NCBI GenBank assembly: GCA_018873225.1
Contig: JAEILZ010000004.1
Span: 4,154,001-4,218,000 of the forward strand
Length of the DNA: 64,000 bases
Reading direction: 5' to 3'
DNA from: [Phialemoniopsis] sp. UDSM-2020
Taxonomy: Eukaryota > Ascomycota > Sordariomycetes > Thyridiales > Thyridiaceae
In this document: positions 47,791-60,110 of the stretch, in pieces
Layout: each line of letters begins with the position of its first letter
Numbering within the stretch: the stretch's first letter is position 1
The notes under the pieces: generated by a model
Databases searched by the model: none
Told to the model about the DNA's origin: nothing
What the model saw: only the letters and a program-made list of their open reading frames with translations
Position numbers and translations under genes: made by a program

Positions 47791-48534
47791 ATACTTCGAA
47801 TTCTTGCCTCTCTCGGCTTTTGAGAACCTCGGTTTCTCAAGGCCTTGGGTGGCAGGCCCAATATTAAAGATCTTGCTTTGACATTATCGAAGTCTCAAGA
47901 CTCTTCTCCAGGAGTTAAAAGTATGATATTTGTGTCCTGTAGTGCTTATTCCTGAATCGTCTCACCTACAGAGCTCCACCTTCAGTAACATCGCCTTTTT
48001 TGGATCCATCATTGATGTGCAGAAGGAAAGTGGAACCTCGACCTCGCCACTCCGCCTAAATTGTCCGATCCATCGGCGGACATGTCAATGAAAGATGGCT
48101 CGTGACAGCAGGCGCTCTGTCGATTGTCCCACTGTTCCCTGGGAAGATCGTCGAATGTGGCTCTAGGTAGTGGCATGTACTCTTCAAGACGAGAATAACA
48201 CCTCCGTGGGGATCGGACTACCGCTCCACCCGCTTGATCCACAGCGCATGCAGCGGGCAATCTTCGTCTTGATTGGCACCTTCGCCGGCACTAGCAGGTC
48301 ACTCCACCCGCACTTTGGGAGCGGACCTGTCGACTTCACTGTGGTACACCTCTTGATCATCTCCGACAGTGCCCAAACTGCGGTCATGGGAACGCAGAAC
48401 TCTCAAGTTGGCAATGTATAGCATCCATATATACCTATCTCATACTTTCAAAGTCTTGTGCATTGTAATGTACACATGCAGACAACCTAACGTTAGACTT
48501 GACTTCGACCTTTCTTTGTCCTCTAGGGTTGACC
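47791..48534. other. Intergenic region
   Basis: 740 bp between two rightward glycosidase genes. It contains the 3' flank of one and the promoter of the other. Small open frames have no recognisable content. Confidence 0.5.
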
Positions 48535-50335
48535 ATGACAGCACTCGAACATCTAAACCGTTTGCCTCATCTCGTTTCGACGGAGGTGGGCAAGCAGCTT
48601 GTGGTGGACGGCCAGCCATTTCTCATGCTTGGAGCCGAGCTGCAGAACTCATCTATGACCTCAGCTGAGTACATGGACTCCGTGTGGCAGGATCTTGTCG
48701 ATACCCACATCAACATGGTGCTGGGATGTGTGACATGGGAGTCAATTGAGCCAACTTCGGGTCATTTTGAGTTTGGCAACCTCGATGCCGTGATCCAAGG
48801 TGCGAGAAAACACGGACTTCGCCTGGTGTTGCTTTGGTTTGGTTCGTTTAAAAATGGTATGTTGGAAGTGAATTCTGCAGCTGAACCCTCTTTTTGACAT
48901 CACTACTTTCTCTGTCATTACTGATGAATACACGACCTCTATTACAGGAAAGTCTACATACGTGCCTTCCTGGGTCAAGACAGACGCGAAACGATTTCCA
49001 CGCGCAAAGCTTCGAAAAGCTGGAGGGGTCGTCGAGACTACCGAGGTGTTATCGCTTTTCCACCCAGAGGCGCGTAAAGCCGATGCGAGAGCCTTTAGTA
49101 CATTAATGGCACATCTGAGGGAAATTGATGAGGCATATTCCACCGTCATCATGGTCCAGGTTCAGAACGAGGTCGGACTGCTCGGCGACTCTCGCGATGG
49201 AAGTACGGCAGCCAATGACAGCTTTGCCCAACCTGTTCCGCAACATCTTCTAGACCACCTCGTGCAAGACTGGGACCATTTGCATCCGGATCTCAAGGCA
49301 AATCTCAACGCCTCAAAGTTCAGGAAAGGCAAGCCGACAACTGCTGGTTCGTGGGAAGAAGTCTTTGGCAGAGGCCCCCAAACCGACGAGATGTTCATGG
49401 CCTACCACTACTCACTGTATGTGGAAGAAGTTGCTGCGGCAGGCAAATCAGCCTACCCTCTGCCCATGTACACCAACGTGTGGCAGAACTATGGCGATGA
49501 TGGCAATGGGGGAGACGAGACAGCTTCAGCCACCATCGCAGCAGGCGGCGGTATGCCAGGACACTACCCCTCGGGCGGCGCAACCAGCAATGTCCTTGAC
49601 ATATGGCAGCGATACGCCCCGTCGCTGGACTTCATCGCTCCCGATATCTACCTCAACGACTATGAAACAACGTGCAGAAGATATCGACACCGGAAGCAGC
49701 CCCTCTTCGTGCCTGAGCAGCGACGCGATGCGTTCGGCGCACGGCGGGTGTGGCTCGCATACGCCTCCCACGCCGCGCTGGGAGCGTCCCCTTTCGGCAT
49801 AGACACGGCTACCGCGGAGGAGCGAGCGGAACTTTCTAGGCAGTACGCACTGCTGGACTCAATCTCGTGTATCGTACTTGATGCCCAACGCCGACCCGGC
49901 GCCATGCTTGGCATTTGCTTCGATGAGGTATCAGATAAGGGGTCGTATAGACCTGTCATTCACCAATGGGGGGACTTTGAGCTCACTGTCGAGCGGGCGC
50001 ATGTCTTCGGCCGGCCTGGTCCCGCCGCTGGTATGGTCCTGTGGCTGGGTGGTGCAAAGTTCCTGCTCGTTGGCCGGGGTTTCCAAGTGACGGCGCGATC
50101 ACTGTTGTCGGCAAGTACCTTTACTGGGATTCTAAAGTTTGAAGAAAAGATCGCTGTTGGTCGTGGATCAAAGGAACTTCGAACCCTCCGTCAACTAAAC
50201 GGAGACGAGACTCGGTCGGGCCAAGCAGCCGTCATGCCCAACATGGATCCTGACTACGGCGACTTTCCTATCTCCATCACCATTCCTGCTCGCACTTGCA
50301 TTGCCGAGGTGGAGTTTTACACCATAGAAGACTAA
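48535..50335 (+). CDS. GH35-type beta-galactosidase with DUF5597-like C-terminus
   Basis: A retaining beta-galactosidase-like enzyme of about 580 aa in two exons; the intron at about 48856-48949 joins LLWFGSFKN to GKSTYVPSWVKTD. It starts at ATG 48535 with no signal peptide, so it is probably cytosolic. The family opening is LVVDGQPFLMLGAELQNSS, followed by CVTWESIEPTSGHFEF. The acid/base Glu lies in VIMVQVQNEVG and the nucleophile Glu probably in KQPLFVPEQRRDAFG, after the barrel strand LDFIAPDIYL. The C-terminal beta-rich part (WLGGAKFLLVGRGFQVTARS) corresponds to the DUF5597 region. I know this subfamily mainly from plant-associated proteobacteria, so bacterial origin is possible. It would cleave galactosides imported by the nearby carrier. 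Confidence 0.9.
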
Positions 50336-50571
50336 GCATGAGAAATACATTTTCTCCGGATCTTGGCGGATGCGTTCTGATCAAAGAGCCAATATCAATT
50401 TAATATCGGAGACATCAAAGACTGTGATGTAGTCCTGTAGTATTACAGAACTGCTTTAAACTATAGCCCAACCATTGACACCAAGCATGAGAACGAATGA
50501 GGTCCTCAAGATCGTTCTGTTTCTTCCTGAAGAGCTCGATGACATCTTTTCATTTTGTTGCACTTTTGCCT

Positions 50572-53500
50572 CTACTCTTCAGGGGTGGCTTGCCTCGACA
50601 GGTCGTTTCTAATCTCCTCCAATGAGATCCCCCATTCACTCGCTATGCCCTCCTTCCAAGCCTCCAATGTGATCTCTTCACCTCCTCCATCTTCTGTGTA
50701 ATACACCCGGAGTATTTGCTCATCCCCATCAATAGCCTTGATGCTACTAGGCACACGCAATTTCGTTGCTTTGTCTCCGACAAAGACGTCTCCTCCCTGC
50801 GGTGGGACCCACAACCACTTATGCTTTGCATCGCACACTGTGGTTCCAACGGATCCAGGCTCGCGCAGTCGTTGGAGACAGGATCTGCAAAAGTCGCGGT
50901 TGGAGCAATAGGTGCAATGGTAGAACTCTGTCTCGCAATCAGGTCTGTTCGGGCACGGCTCGCCCTCGGCGGTGCGGCCGTCGCAGGACCGGGACCACAG
51001 CAAACCCCAAGGGTCCACGGTTGGTGTGTGCCTCTGCTCTGTGGAATACAAGCGGTTTCGGAGGATTTGATGCGCGAGGTCCAAGGCGATGACGTCGGGG
51101 CTTGCATCGTTGACCTCGCCGTCTTCGTGGCTTCCAGTGTCTAGCCCGTGGCTCGCCTGAAAATCCTTCAGAAGAGACTCGGCATGTTGCAGAGCGGCCT
51201 GGATTCGTTCCACTTGCTTGGTTGCATCGGGGATTTTAGACCTGACCTCTAGCACTACCTCCTTCGACAGCTTCGCCAGCATGTCCAACAATTGCTGCTT
51301 GTCCTCGACCGCATCCTCCTGGAACACGTCCCGCATTTCGAAATTCAGAGCCTCTGTCACAATGTCCGGCTGGCCCATCAGCGACATGGCCATGGCCGCG
51401 TGCTTGAAGTCCTGGAACTGCGTCATGGTCCTGAACATCATGTGGAAACCAAGGGTGTCGTTCTCGGGCATGTCGTCAGACAGGATCTGAAGCGACTCCT
51501 TGACCTGTGGCATAAGCAACGCTTTCGCCTGCTCCTTGTCTCCCCGCAGCGCGTGCAGCACGCCGAGGAATGCCTCTGGTTCACTGAATATGAAGCGCGA
51601 GTTGTCTCCCGCCAGCTTTTGCAGTGCTTCGACGTGGTTCAAGTGGTTTCCTTCCAGCATGGTCTGGAAGTAGTGGTTCGCCAGTGCCGAAGTAGCATTC
51701 AGCTGGGCAGTGTATGAGTTGGTACCGCCGACATTTTTGAGCTGTTCACGGCATTCGTCCCATAGACGCAGAGCCTCGCTGACGGGGTCTTTGCCCTCCG
51801 AGCAGACCTTGTACGAGTACGCCGCAACACCAAGATCGTACAACAGAACACCGCGAGCCTCTTCTTCGGCGAAGCGCTCGTCGTCCGTCTCATTTGCATC
51901 ATTGTCAGACGGTGCAAGCTTTACCGCGGCGGCTTGCATGGTCCGGACAATCCCCTTGAGCAAGTCAGGGTCGTTCTTCGCCTTGGCGAACATTTTTGTA
52001 ACCAAGTTGTCGTGGTCCCAGTCTTTTGCCACCATCTTCAAGACACGCACCATCCTCTCTTCCCCGCCGTCAACGGCCAGAGTAGCCTTTATAGCTTCAA
52101 TAGTCTCCTTGCTGTCCTTGGAAAACAGTTTCGCCTTCAAGTGGCCGATCTGTCCTTCTGTCGCTTGCTCCGCGTCCTCTGCCGAGCAGGCGATTGCATA
52201 ATGCTCTGCTGCACTGGACATGTTTCCGTGATCCAGGTAGATCTTGCCCAAAAGCAGATGAAGCTCGACGATGTCTTTGGCTTCTGGCTTCGGGTTGGCA
52301 CCGTCTTCTCCGACCTTCTTGAGTGCCAGCTCGACTTCCTTAGCGGCCTCGGCACCGAGACCCTGGCTATAGTACGCAAATCCATAGCCACGATGACATT
52401 TCCAGCTCGGATTCTCTTGTAAGACAGCCTTCTCAAAGAATGCAAGGGCCACGAATAGATCGAGGCCCTGGAAATGAGAGCTCTCGGCGAGGCGTTCATA
52501 CCAGAGGGAGTCGAGATCAGAGTCCGCCAGTCCGAGAACCTCCTGGCACCACTTGGCCACCCGTTCCCAATCGAGGTAAGGACTGTCATACTCGATCCCA
52601 GGCGAAGGTGGTGAGCTTACTACTGACCCGGCATCGTCGGCATCTGAGATGGGTGGAGGTGGCTCCCGAGGGGGTTCATCCTGTGCAAACAATAGTCAGT
52701 ACGCCGTCTGTGACTAGCGAGGCCCATATTTTGCTCACTGCTGTCATGAACTCCTTGATCCACGAGCTTGCGTTGGTGATGTCCCAACTTCGATCTCTAA
52801 GTAGTCCGGTCACCACCATCTTCACCAGCTCTTTGAGGTAGCCCCTGGTCGGATTAGCAGCTAGTTGTACGCTAGAACGCCACTTCTTATCTAGCCGTCG
52901 GACAATGGCCGAGTCCATCAGCCATTTCTGAACATCGTTCATCTCTTCGGCAGTCCAGTATGTTGATTGGAAAGATTCTTTGTGGCGTTGGAATACTGTA
53001 TCATCTCTGAAGAGCTTGTAGAGATTCTGTCCAATTTTGAACTGATCGTGTGGCATCAGCGTCCCCTTGTCCTCATCTTCGAGCTGGCGTAGCTGTGCCA
53101 GGTGGTACGGCAGCCACGAAACGACATATTTACCAATCTCCTTGGTCTGCTCTGTAGGTTCATTGTTCAGGTACTCAAAAGTCCGGGTCAGCATCGTAAG
53201 ATGCGCCTCAAACTCATCTACGGAGATTGTGTCATGGCTGCCACCACTATGCGATGCATTGGAGGAGTCGCCGCTGAAGTTGAAATTGAAGTTGTCCCGG
53301 ATGGCCATGTGCGCAAGATCCCACAAGAAGTGACGGCACTGCTCACGTTCGACGTTGTTGATGGTGATGGTCATGCTGATGGTGGCGCGGTCAGACGAGC
53401 GATTCGATGGTTCCTTTTTCGTTTGTAGATACTCAAGTGCACCGTCTTGGTAATAGACGTAGCCGCCCTCAAGCTTTAGCACCGATGAGTACTTGTTCTT

Positions 53501-55485
53501 GATGATGTACTCCAGAGGTGTGAGAGATGCTATGCCTGAGTACAACCACTATAAGTAGCATTAGCACTGGTGAATACCAAACGATGGGGCTTACTCGCCA
53601 TGACAGCTTCCAGCTGATCCAAAGTCAGATAGTCGTGACCGTAAACCACCCATTTTAGCAACTCATTCAACTCAGCAATCTCTTCTGCTGTTAGTGACCG
53701 TTGGAGATTGTTGATAGCCGCCTCATGACTGCTCATGGACTGGTCCAGTATCCGATCCAGCTCCTGTACAGCCGTTCGGGTGCTCAACAACCGGATGACC
53801 CCGTCAAGTCCGAATTGTAGTAAGGAGTAGCTTCCATTCACGTTTCGAGGTAACCTTTCGACGATCTTGTCCTTAGCTTTCTGCTGCTCCGAATTTGTCT
53901 TGGCGTTCTGAAGCATCCCATGCTTGCTCAGTGTCTCGTCGATGACAGTGCGCATATCCGATCCATTGAAGTCTTCCATCTGAATTCTCAATGGTGTCGC
54001 GACAGCAACTTCAGTAGGATATTGTTCATCAGTTCCACTGATCAAAAGACGAACTCGCCTGGATGAGTCCCCTGCAAGCCGAGGACCAAAGGCGAATTTC
54101 AGTAGCGCATCCGCTTGCTTCTTCGGCAAGTTCTCCAGCCCATCGAATACGAAGTAGTATGTTGCACCCGACCCAGGCACGCCAATCTTCAGCTCACCCC
54201 ACAAAGTATCAAGACTTTCTGCATTCGTGGAGCGGCGGATGGCGAGAGGACCTGCATCGCAAGCCTTGCCAAGGGCCTTTTGTACCGTGGCGTCGACGCG
54301 GGCGATCTGGAATGCCATGTACTTGAGGGCTGTCAACAGGGCATTCTGGTCGTAGTCGTCATTCTTGATGCTCGCTGGGAAGAAGTAGTGCGCCACATAT
54401 GTGCGGCCCTTTTGCTCTTCTAGACGCTTGGTAATGAGTGCGCTCACGGACGTTTTGCCAGAGGAAGGCGAGCCTGTAACGACCAGAACGTGCGAGTTGC
54501 CCTTCTCCTTAGACTCCGTCCAAGACTGGTACGCTTCGTGTGTCCAGATCCAGGAGCCGGTGCCTTCAAGACATCTGTCGAGGATGTTTGTACATGTCTG
54601 TGTCGTGTTCGTATCGAGGCGGACCGTGGACGGCACACCAAGGCTATCGCGGATCTTAACCAGCGTCTTCGTGCGGTCGGAGTCGTCTTTGAGAGCCTGT
54701 ACACCTTTATGCGTCTCCTGCACCGTCTGTTGTGTTTCCTCGCTAGCCTTGCTAAAGTCGCTGAACCTCTCGAGCAGCAGCGCGACATCCTGGTGCATCT
54801 CCACCACGACGGCAAGCGTGACGGTGCCCTCGACATCGCGCTGCCACTGCAGCGCCTTCTTGAACTGCGCCATCTCGTCCGCCAGCCCAGAGTCGTTGTC
54901 AAAGACCGACTTGACCTGCTGCAGGAAGCGGTCGCGCTTGCGGCCCTGGCGGTACTTGACGACGTGCGCGCACACCTTGACGAAGCTGACGAGCACGACG
55001 TGGATCTGCTTGACGAGCAGAGGGTCGACGTTGTCGATCGAGCGGTAGATCTGGAACTGGGACAGCGCGGGCGCGACCTCGCCAAAGACCTCGGCGATGG
55101 CGTCGTTGTAGCCCTTGATCGCCTGGGGGATGTCGAACACGAAGCACAGCGCGGAGCCCGTGATGTTGGCCGCCTCTGCGGGGATCGGGATGAATGACGA
55201 TGCCTGGGAAGCTGCGCCGACGAGCATCTTCAGGTACTTGAGCGACTTGAGGCCCAAGCCTTTTGCGGTATCCCATTTGTCTTGCGGCTCGGCTTCGAAT
55301 GTCGCCTTGCCGCTACCCTCAATCCTCTTCTGCACATCGTCAAAGCTCTTCACTTCTCCCCTATGCAGCGATTCGCCGCATATGCTTTCAAATGCCTTGG
55401 CTGCTTCCGCCCACAGGTCTTTCATCGACGCTTCGTCACCCCCCTGCTTCTTCTCTGGAGCGCCCACCGGCTGCTCTTCCTTCAT
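50572..55485 (-). CDS. STAND/NLR-type protein: Goodbye-NACHT-helical repeats-ZZ-like finger
   Basis: A cytosolic signalling NTPase of about 1,600 aa in three exons from ATG 55485. Residues about 20-160 (LWAEAAKAFESICGESLHRG through FGEVAPALSQFQIYRSID) match the layout of the fungal STAND N-terminal Goodbye domain. The NACHT-type P-loop is VVTGSPSSGKTSVSALI near residue 335, with Walker B YYFVFDGLENL. ELNELLKWVVYGHDYLTLDQ is the winged-helix end of the NTPase module. Introns near 53530-53593 and 52679-52740 join LEAVMAS to IASLTPLEYIIKNKYSS, and MTA to DEPPREPPPP. The last exon has TPR-like helices (VALAFFEKAVLQENPSWKCH, ELHLLLGKIYLDHGNMSSAA), then a cysteine-rich ZZ-like finger (CDGRTAEG...HCTYC...FCRSC...CDAKHKWLW). 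Fungal STANDs act in non-self recognition and programmed cell death. Confidence 0.9.
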
Positions 55486-56074
55486 GGTGGCCCAAGACTA
55501 CGAGGAAGAGTACAGGTGGTGGGAATGGGTTTGCGGAGCAGGGTGGTGAGCATCCAAACCAGTAAATGCGTATGACAATGGTATTCTGGAAAAACAAAGT
55601 TGTACGTTCCCAAAGCCGCCCAAGGCGAAACTCGATGTTTACATCTGAGGCTTAGCCCGCGCTTAAATTACGACCCCTGTCAGTTGGGGGCCATGTCAGC
55701 ACTAAAAGTGGTTGCTGGCTGTTCATCACATCACCCCAGGTTACATGGTTCAACCCGAGTTGCATTGATAGCTCAATGGCGGAGTGATAGGATCTGCTCC
55801 ATCACCAGACTCCTTTGAACAATTTGGGGGCGAGAAAGAATAATTGGTCTTTCACATGGAGGTAATAGACACTCTGGACAAGCTTCGTGGCTGTACGATC
55901 GAGCCGCGATGTGGTGGGTGCGTGGCCTTGCAGGGGTATGAGACTTCAAAAGTGGAGTATCACCACCAACGATGTTCAGCCCCAGATCACCTTGACCCAG
56001 CTGGATCCTTCATGAGGTCATCATCGCGCTTCGTCCCGAGCCGCCGCATCACAAGCACGAGACCGAGGCATAAC
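55486..56074. other. Intergenic, promoter of the STAND gene
   Basis: 590 bp upstream of the STAND gene and downstream of the next gene. No coding signal or repeat is recognised. Confidence 0.5.
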
Positions 56075-58132
56075 TCAGAGTCCAACTCCATCCAGACTCC
56101 AAAACTCTTGAAGTTGTGGACTGACTTTCAACCCCGGCCATCCCAGGTGCATTTCGGCTTTCGAGACGATCTCCAAGAGCTGGGTGGTTTCGGAGACATC
56201 TGTGAAGAGCTCGCCAGCCATTCCAATGACCAGCGCAGCGAGGATGCTCGCCGGTGTGTATTCTGGATTAGAGAGAGCCATTCCACAGACCACTCGGACT
56301 GCTTGCCGAATCTTTTCTTCCTGGATGTGCAATGACTTGGCGCGACCGAGACCGAGACAAGGTATGCGAGGGTCGTGTGCCAGGAGAAGAACTCGACAAA
56401 GTTCCATGTACTGGTTTGCGGCAACTGCGCAGTCAGATACAAAGTAGACTTCCGGAAACAAGCGGCTCCTCTGAGGCGATTGGCTATGATCTTCCAGCGG
56501 CAGGGCATCCGGTAGACCTTCGCGGTCGAAATGGTTCAATGAGGATAGAAAAAGCGGCCGTGCTCGATCCCAGTCACCAAGGTACGCCCAAAGCTGGTCC
56601 CACACAATCTGAGAGCGAGGCTCGCTGCCATACGCGTAGCTAGTAACACGTGCTGCATGTGACATAATTCTGAACGTCCACATGTAGTCGGGAGCTGGTG
56701 AGAGTGTGTCATCGATGCCGCAGTTGCAGCCGTCCAGTTCGATAGGCCTCTTCACCCGGTTTGCAATGTATATCTCCTGTCTTAGAGCGACGGCCATTGC
56801 TGCGTTCCTCAAATCGGAAGGGTCACTGTCGCTCAAAGCTATTCGTAGAAGCAGTGACACGGACATCGTATGTTTAGTGATCGCGGAGCGGTCATCGTCC
56901 GTACCTGCAGGCGTAGAGTCAGGTCAGTGATTGGAAGGCTCGAATGCTGCTAAAGGATCACCTACGTGTCATCTCTTCCAGACATCTCAACAACAGCGCC
57001 GACACGAGAAGGCCATCCCCCAGGTCTTGCATGGATTCATTGTCGTTGAGTGTAGGAATCATCAATCCAAGACATTTGCTTTCGTACTCGTTCGAATTGT
57101 AGTGACCGCCTTCTGTGGCCTCGAGGTGCCTGGCCGAGACTGCCAAGACGGCAAAGAGGATGCATGGCTGGCAGCCCATGGTTGCTTGGATGAATGACCG
57201 GAAATGAGCCTGGGGATCGCAATAGTCGAACTGGGTTCGGTCAGTTCTTGCCCAAAAACGAAAATTTGTAGGCATCGTACCCAGGGAAGCAGAACTGCCC
57301 AAAAGTGCTTCACAAGTCGGGCTTCCTTGTTCGCAAGAGGAAACGGGGAGTGACCTTTCGGCTTGTTGATGTTAGTGTTCTGGCAAAGGAGAGCCGTCGA
57401 TTCATGTGTCAGAGGAGTCCAGTTGCTGGGAGAGAATGGTAAGCTCTGCTGAGTAGCGGCATGGCACTCTTCGTCGTATCGCGACAGCGAAGTCGAATTT
57501 GGCGATGCATATTGCAGCTCTGGTTGCAGATCGGGACTCGAAAGTCCAGCAAAAGGGGCATTTTCAGGCGAGGCGGGGCTCAATGATGCATTTATCGAGT
57601 GTGTTGCATCTGGGCCAGAGGTGTGTAAGTTCTGCGTTGCTGGCGACAATGAAGACGTGATACCAACATGAGTGTTGCTGTTTTCTATGCCAGTATCAGG
57701 GTGACCTAGCGTCGTATGGGAGCGAGGCGATCCATGCGACACATCATAACCCGAAGCATGTATCGTGCTATGGGACTCCTTTTCAACATTAGACGTCAAA
57801 GATGGCTGGTGGCTCAGTCCGCTGAAGCGGAACCGCAGTCCCTGATTCCCACCTCCCCTGCAACGAACATCGGCGCGTTCACAATTTGAGCATGTTGACC
57901 TCTTAGAGCCAATGTCGCCTACCGACTGTCAGTGTGTCCCATGGTATTGGAGCCAGCAGAGCAACGAACATTTCTTGTGTAGAGAGCGACATCTGGAACT
58001 GATCATCCCATTAGTGGATGCGGCTTGAACGGGCCCATTGAAGTCTTACCAAGCACGCGATGGAATTCGAGGCTCGGGTCCTCCCTTGTCATCTCGACTA
58101 GGTGTCGGCTTGAATTGCTTAATGATGACCAT
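56075..58132 (-). CDS. Zn(II)2Cys6 transcription factor with split zinc cluster
   Basis: The start is ATG 58132 (MVIIKQFKPTPSRDDKGG). The zinc cluster spans three exons: RAC, then SRCRSLHKK after the acceptor GATCAG, then CDIGSKRSTCSNCERADVRC after the acceptor GGTAG. Together they give CX2CX6CX8CX2CX6C, so the small exons must be spliced exactly. A Ser/Thr/Pro-rich linker follows (SSLSPATQNL to NWTPLTHESTAL). The remaining exons carry DYCDPQAHFRSFIQATMGCQ, ILFAVLAVSARHLEATEGGH, LLVSALLLRCLEEMT, VALRQEIYIANRVKRPIELD and the C-terminus WPGLKVSPQLQEFWSLDGVGL. This is the fungal_trans_2-like (PF11951) regulatory layout rather than PF04082. About 545 aa. Genes to the right (SDR, transaldolase, MDR) may be its targets, by position only. 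Confidence 0.87.
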
Positions 58133-58420
58133 CTGTCGTGGTAATACAGTGGGCAAGATGGACCTCAGGGGAGAAGTTTGGTCCGACAGAAACACGTAAG
58201 GGAGGGAGCGGGGAAATCTTCCTTACATGGTAACCAAGTTACAAATCAGCTCATCACAACCTAACTAAATTGGGCAATAGTGTCCGCTCAGCTCCGTGCT
58301 CCCCACATCGACATGCATATTCAGGTCACGATGGTCCGAAAAGCTTCATTGCCATGTCACTACGCCTTTCTCCACCTTGTAGCATGCCACGCACCATGCA
58401 GCATGTCGACGGGCTACTTC

Positions 58421-59416
58421 TCACTGAGCAGTGAATCCTCCATCAACACAAAAAGGAGTTCCTGTGACCCAGCTGGCCTCGTCGCTTGCCAGAAACACTG
58501 CGGCCCCGGCAATGTCTTCTGGCACACCAAGACCCAGAGGATGCTTAGCTTGGAGCTCGTCAAAGCTATTCATGTTTTCGATCGTGTTCTTGAATATTGC
58601 GGTTTGCGTATCTATCAGATGTATTAGTTTCGATCGCATTACCCTATGTATGTGTGGGCGCTTACAACCGGGACAGATGACGTTGCAATGAATCTTGTGC
58701 TCTGCGTAATCAAGAGCAATTGCTCGAGTAAGATTCACCACGGCTGCTTTAGAAGCGGCGTAAGATGCTGTGAGCTTGTCAGTCTCTATCAAAAGCAAGA
58801 AAGTGAATAGAGCGACAAGTCTCACGGCTTCCCCGGCCTGCGACGAGCCCGTGTGCAGACGCGATGTTGATGATCCAACCGCCATGCCCAGACTTGTGCT
58901 TCTCTTGCTGTAGCATTCGGGCAATAGCATACTTTGAGCCGAGAAATGCCGACTTGGCATTGACCGCCATGGTGCTGTCCCACACTGACTCCGGTGTCTC
59001 ATGAACTCCGACTGGCGCACGTTTCGACTCCAAAGAGACCCCAGCATTGTTGACGAGACTGTTGCAGAGCGTGGAATGTCAGAGTGAATCGATGCTTCAA
59101 ACATGACAGTCTTGATTCATCAGACTCCTTACATATCTAGACCGCCAAATCCGGCAATCGTCTTCTCGATCAAGGTTTCCCAGTCCTGAGTCTTGCTGAC
59201 ATCTATTTCGACAAAGATAGCCTGTCCTCCAGCCTGCCTGATGGTATCATCAGTGCATTGTCGAGCCTCTTCTATCATCTCGGCCCGAGCCTGGCGATTC
59301 AAGTCTGCACACACGATGGCAGCCCCTTCACGGCCGTATGCAAGGGCGATGGCTCGGCCGATGCCGGAGGAGGACCCTGTTACAATTGCGACTTTCGAGG
59401 CCAGCCGAGGAGTCAT
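58421..59416 (-). CDS. Short-chain dehydrogenase/reductase
   Basis: About 260 aa in several exons, from ATG 59416 (MTPRLASKVAIVTGSSSGIG, the cofactor loop). VCADLNRQARAE after the second strand has the Asp of NAD- or NADP-ribose selection. The next exon has LVNNAGVSLESKRAPVG, MAVNAKSAFLGSKYAI and WIINIASAHGLVAGRG; a short intron follows, then SYAASKAAVVNLTRAIALDY with the catalytic Tyr and Lys. The C-terminus is LGLGVPEDIAGAAVFLASDE to WVTGTPFCVDGGFTAQ at 58421. This style is shared with sugar and polyol dehydrogenases and 3-oxoacyl reductases. It is divergent from the transaldolase gene, 694 bp away. Confidence 0.9.
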
Positions 59417-60110
59417 ATTGCCTCACTCGATTGATTTCTTGGTAAAAGTTAATAGTTTCAAGAGGTAGGACACGAGCGTTCGATGTTGTCAAAGATCACA
59501 ATGAAATACAAGGGGTCCGGATGGAGGACCATGATTTTAGATATTCTCTTTCCACATTCCCGCTCACGTTCTATATATCATGTAGCGATACAGTGCAGAG
59601 TATGAGAGGATTCACTCGAGGTCGGTATACGAAGTCCCAGGGCATTTAGACACGCGCACACACGACTTCCTTCCTAGTCAAAGCCGAGGCCATGCACCGG
59701 TCCATCGCGAAAACACCCACCGTTCTTGTAGAGCCCTTGCATGATTGATTACCCCAAAGGGAAATTCACTCCGACAATGCAGGCAATCCAATTCAGACGC
59801 AACTGTGTTGTATACGTGGCTGCAAAGTTATGGTTCAACGGAGCGGGAAACTATACTAGTTTTGGTAATAACGATATCGCGCCGGTCCTCTTTCCTGTGG
59901 TGTGCGGTCTCGGAGACCCTCGACACGCAACCACTGCTTGACCTGCACATTGGTCTACTAGTAGCGAGGCGAACTAGCGAAACCTTCGTGCGATATTTCA
60001 AGCATCAGGTCTATTCGCTATAATTTCTCGCTCTTCTCGAAATCAGCACTTATTTTTGTGTCTCGTTGACCATCTTTACGACTGACCGGCGACCGCAACG
60101 ACTTGCTAGA
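59417..60110. promoter_or_regulatory. Divergent promoter (SDR / transaldolase)
   Basis: 694 bp between two start codons. GTCCGGATGGAGG (59516-59528) resembles the motif upstream of the MDR reductase at 10790, but it is a single occurrence here and may be chance. Confidence 0.35.

Noticed and set aside
47791..48534. Small frames between the two glycosidase genes
   Set aside because: They are short, overlap on both strands and have no signal peptide or domain.
54444..55085. Arg/Ser-rich minus-strand frame inside the STAND gene
   Set aside because: It is a shifted frame of the GC-rich helical coding region, with low complexity and no independent start context.
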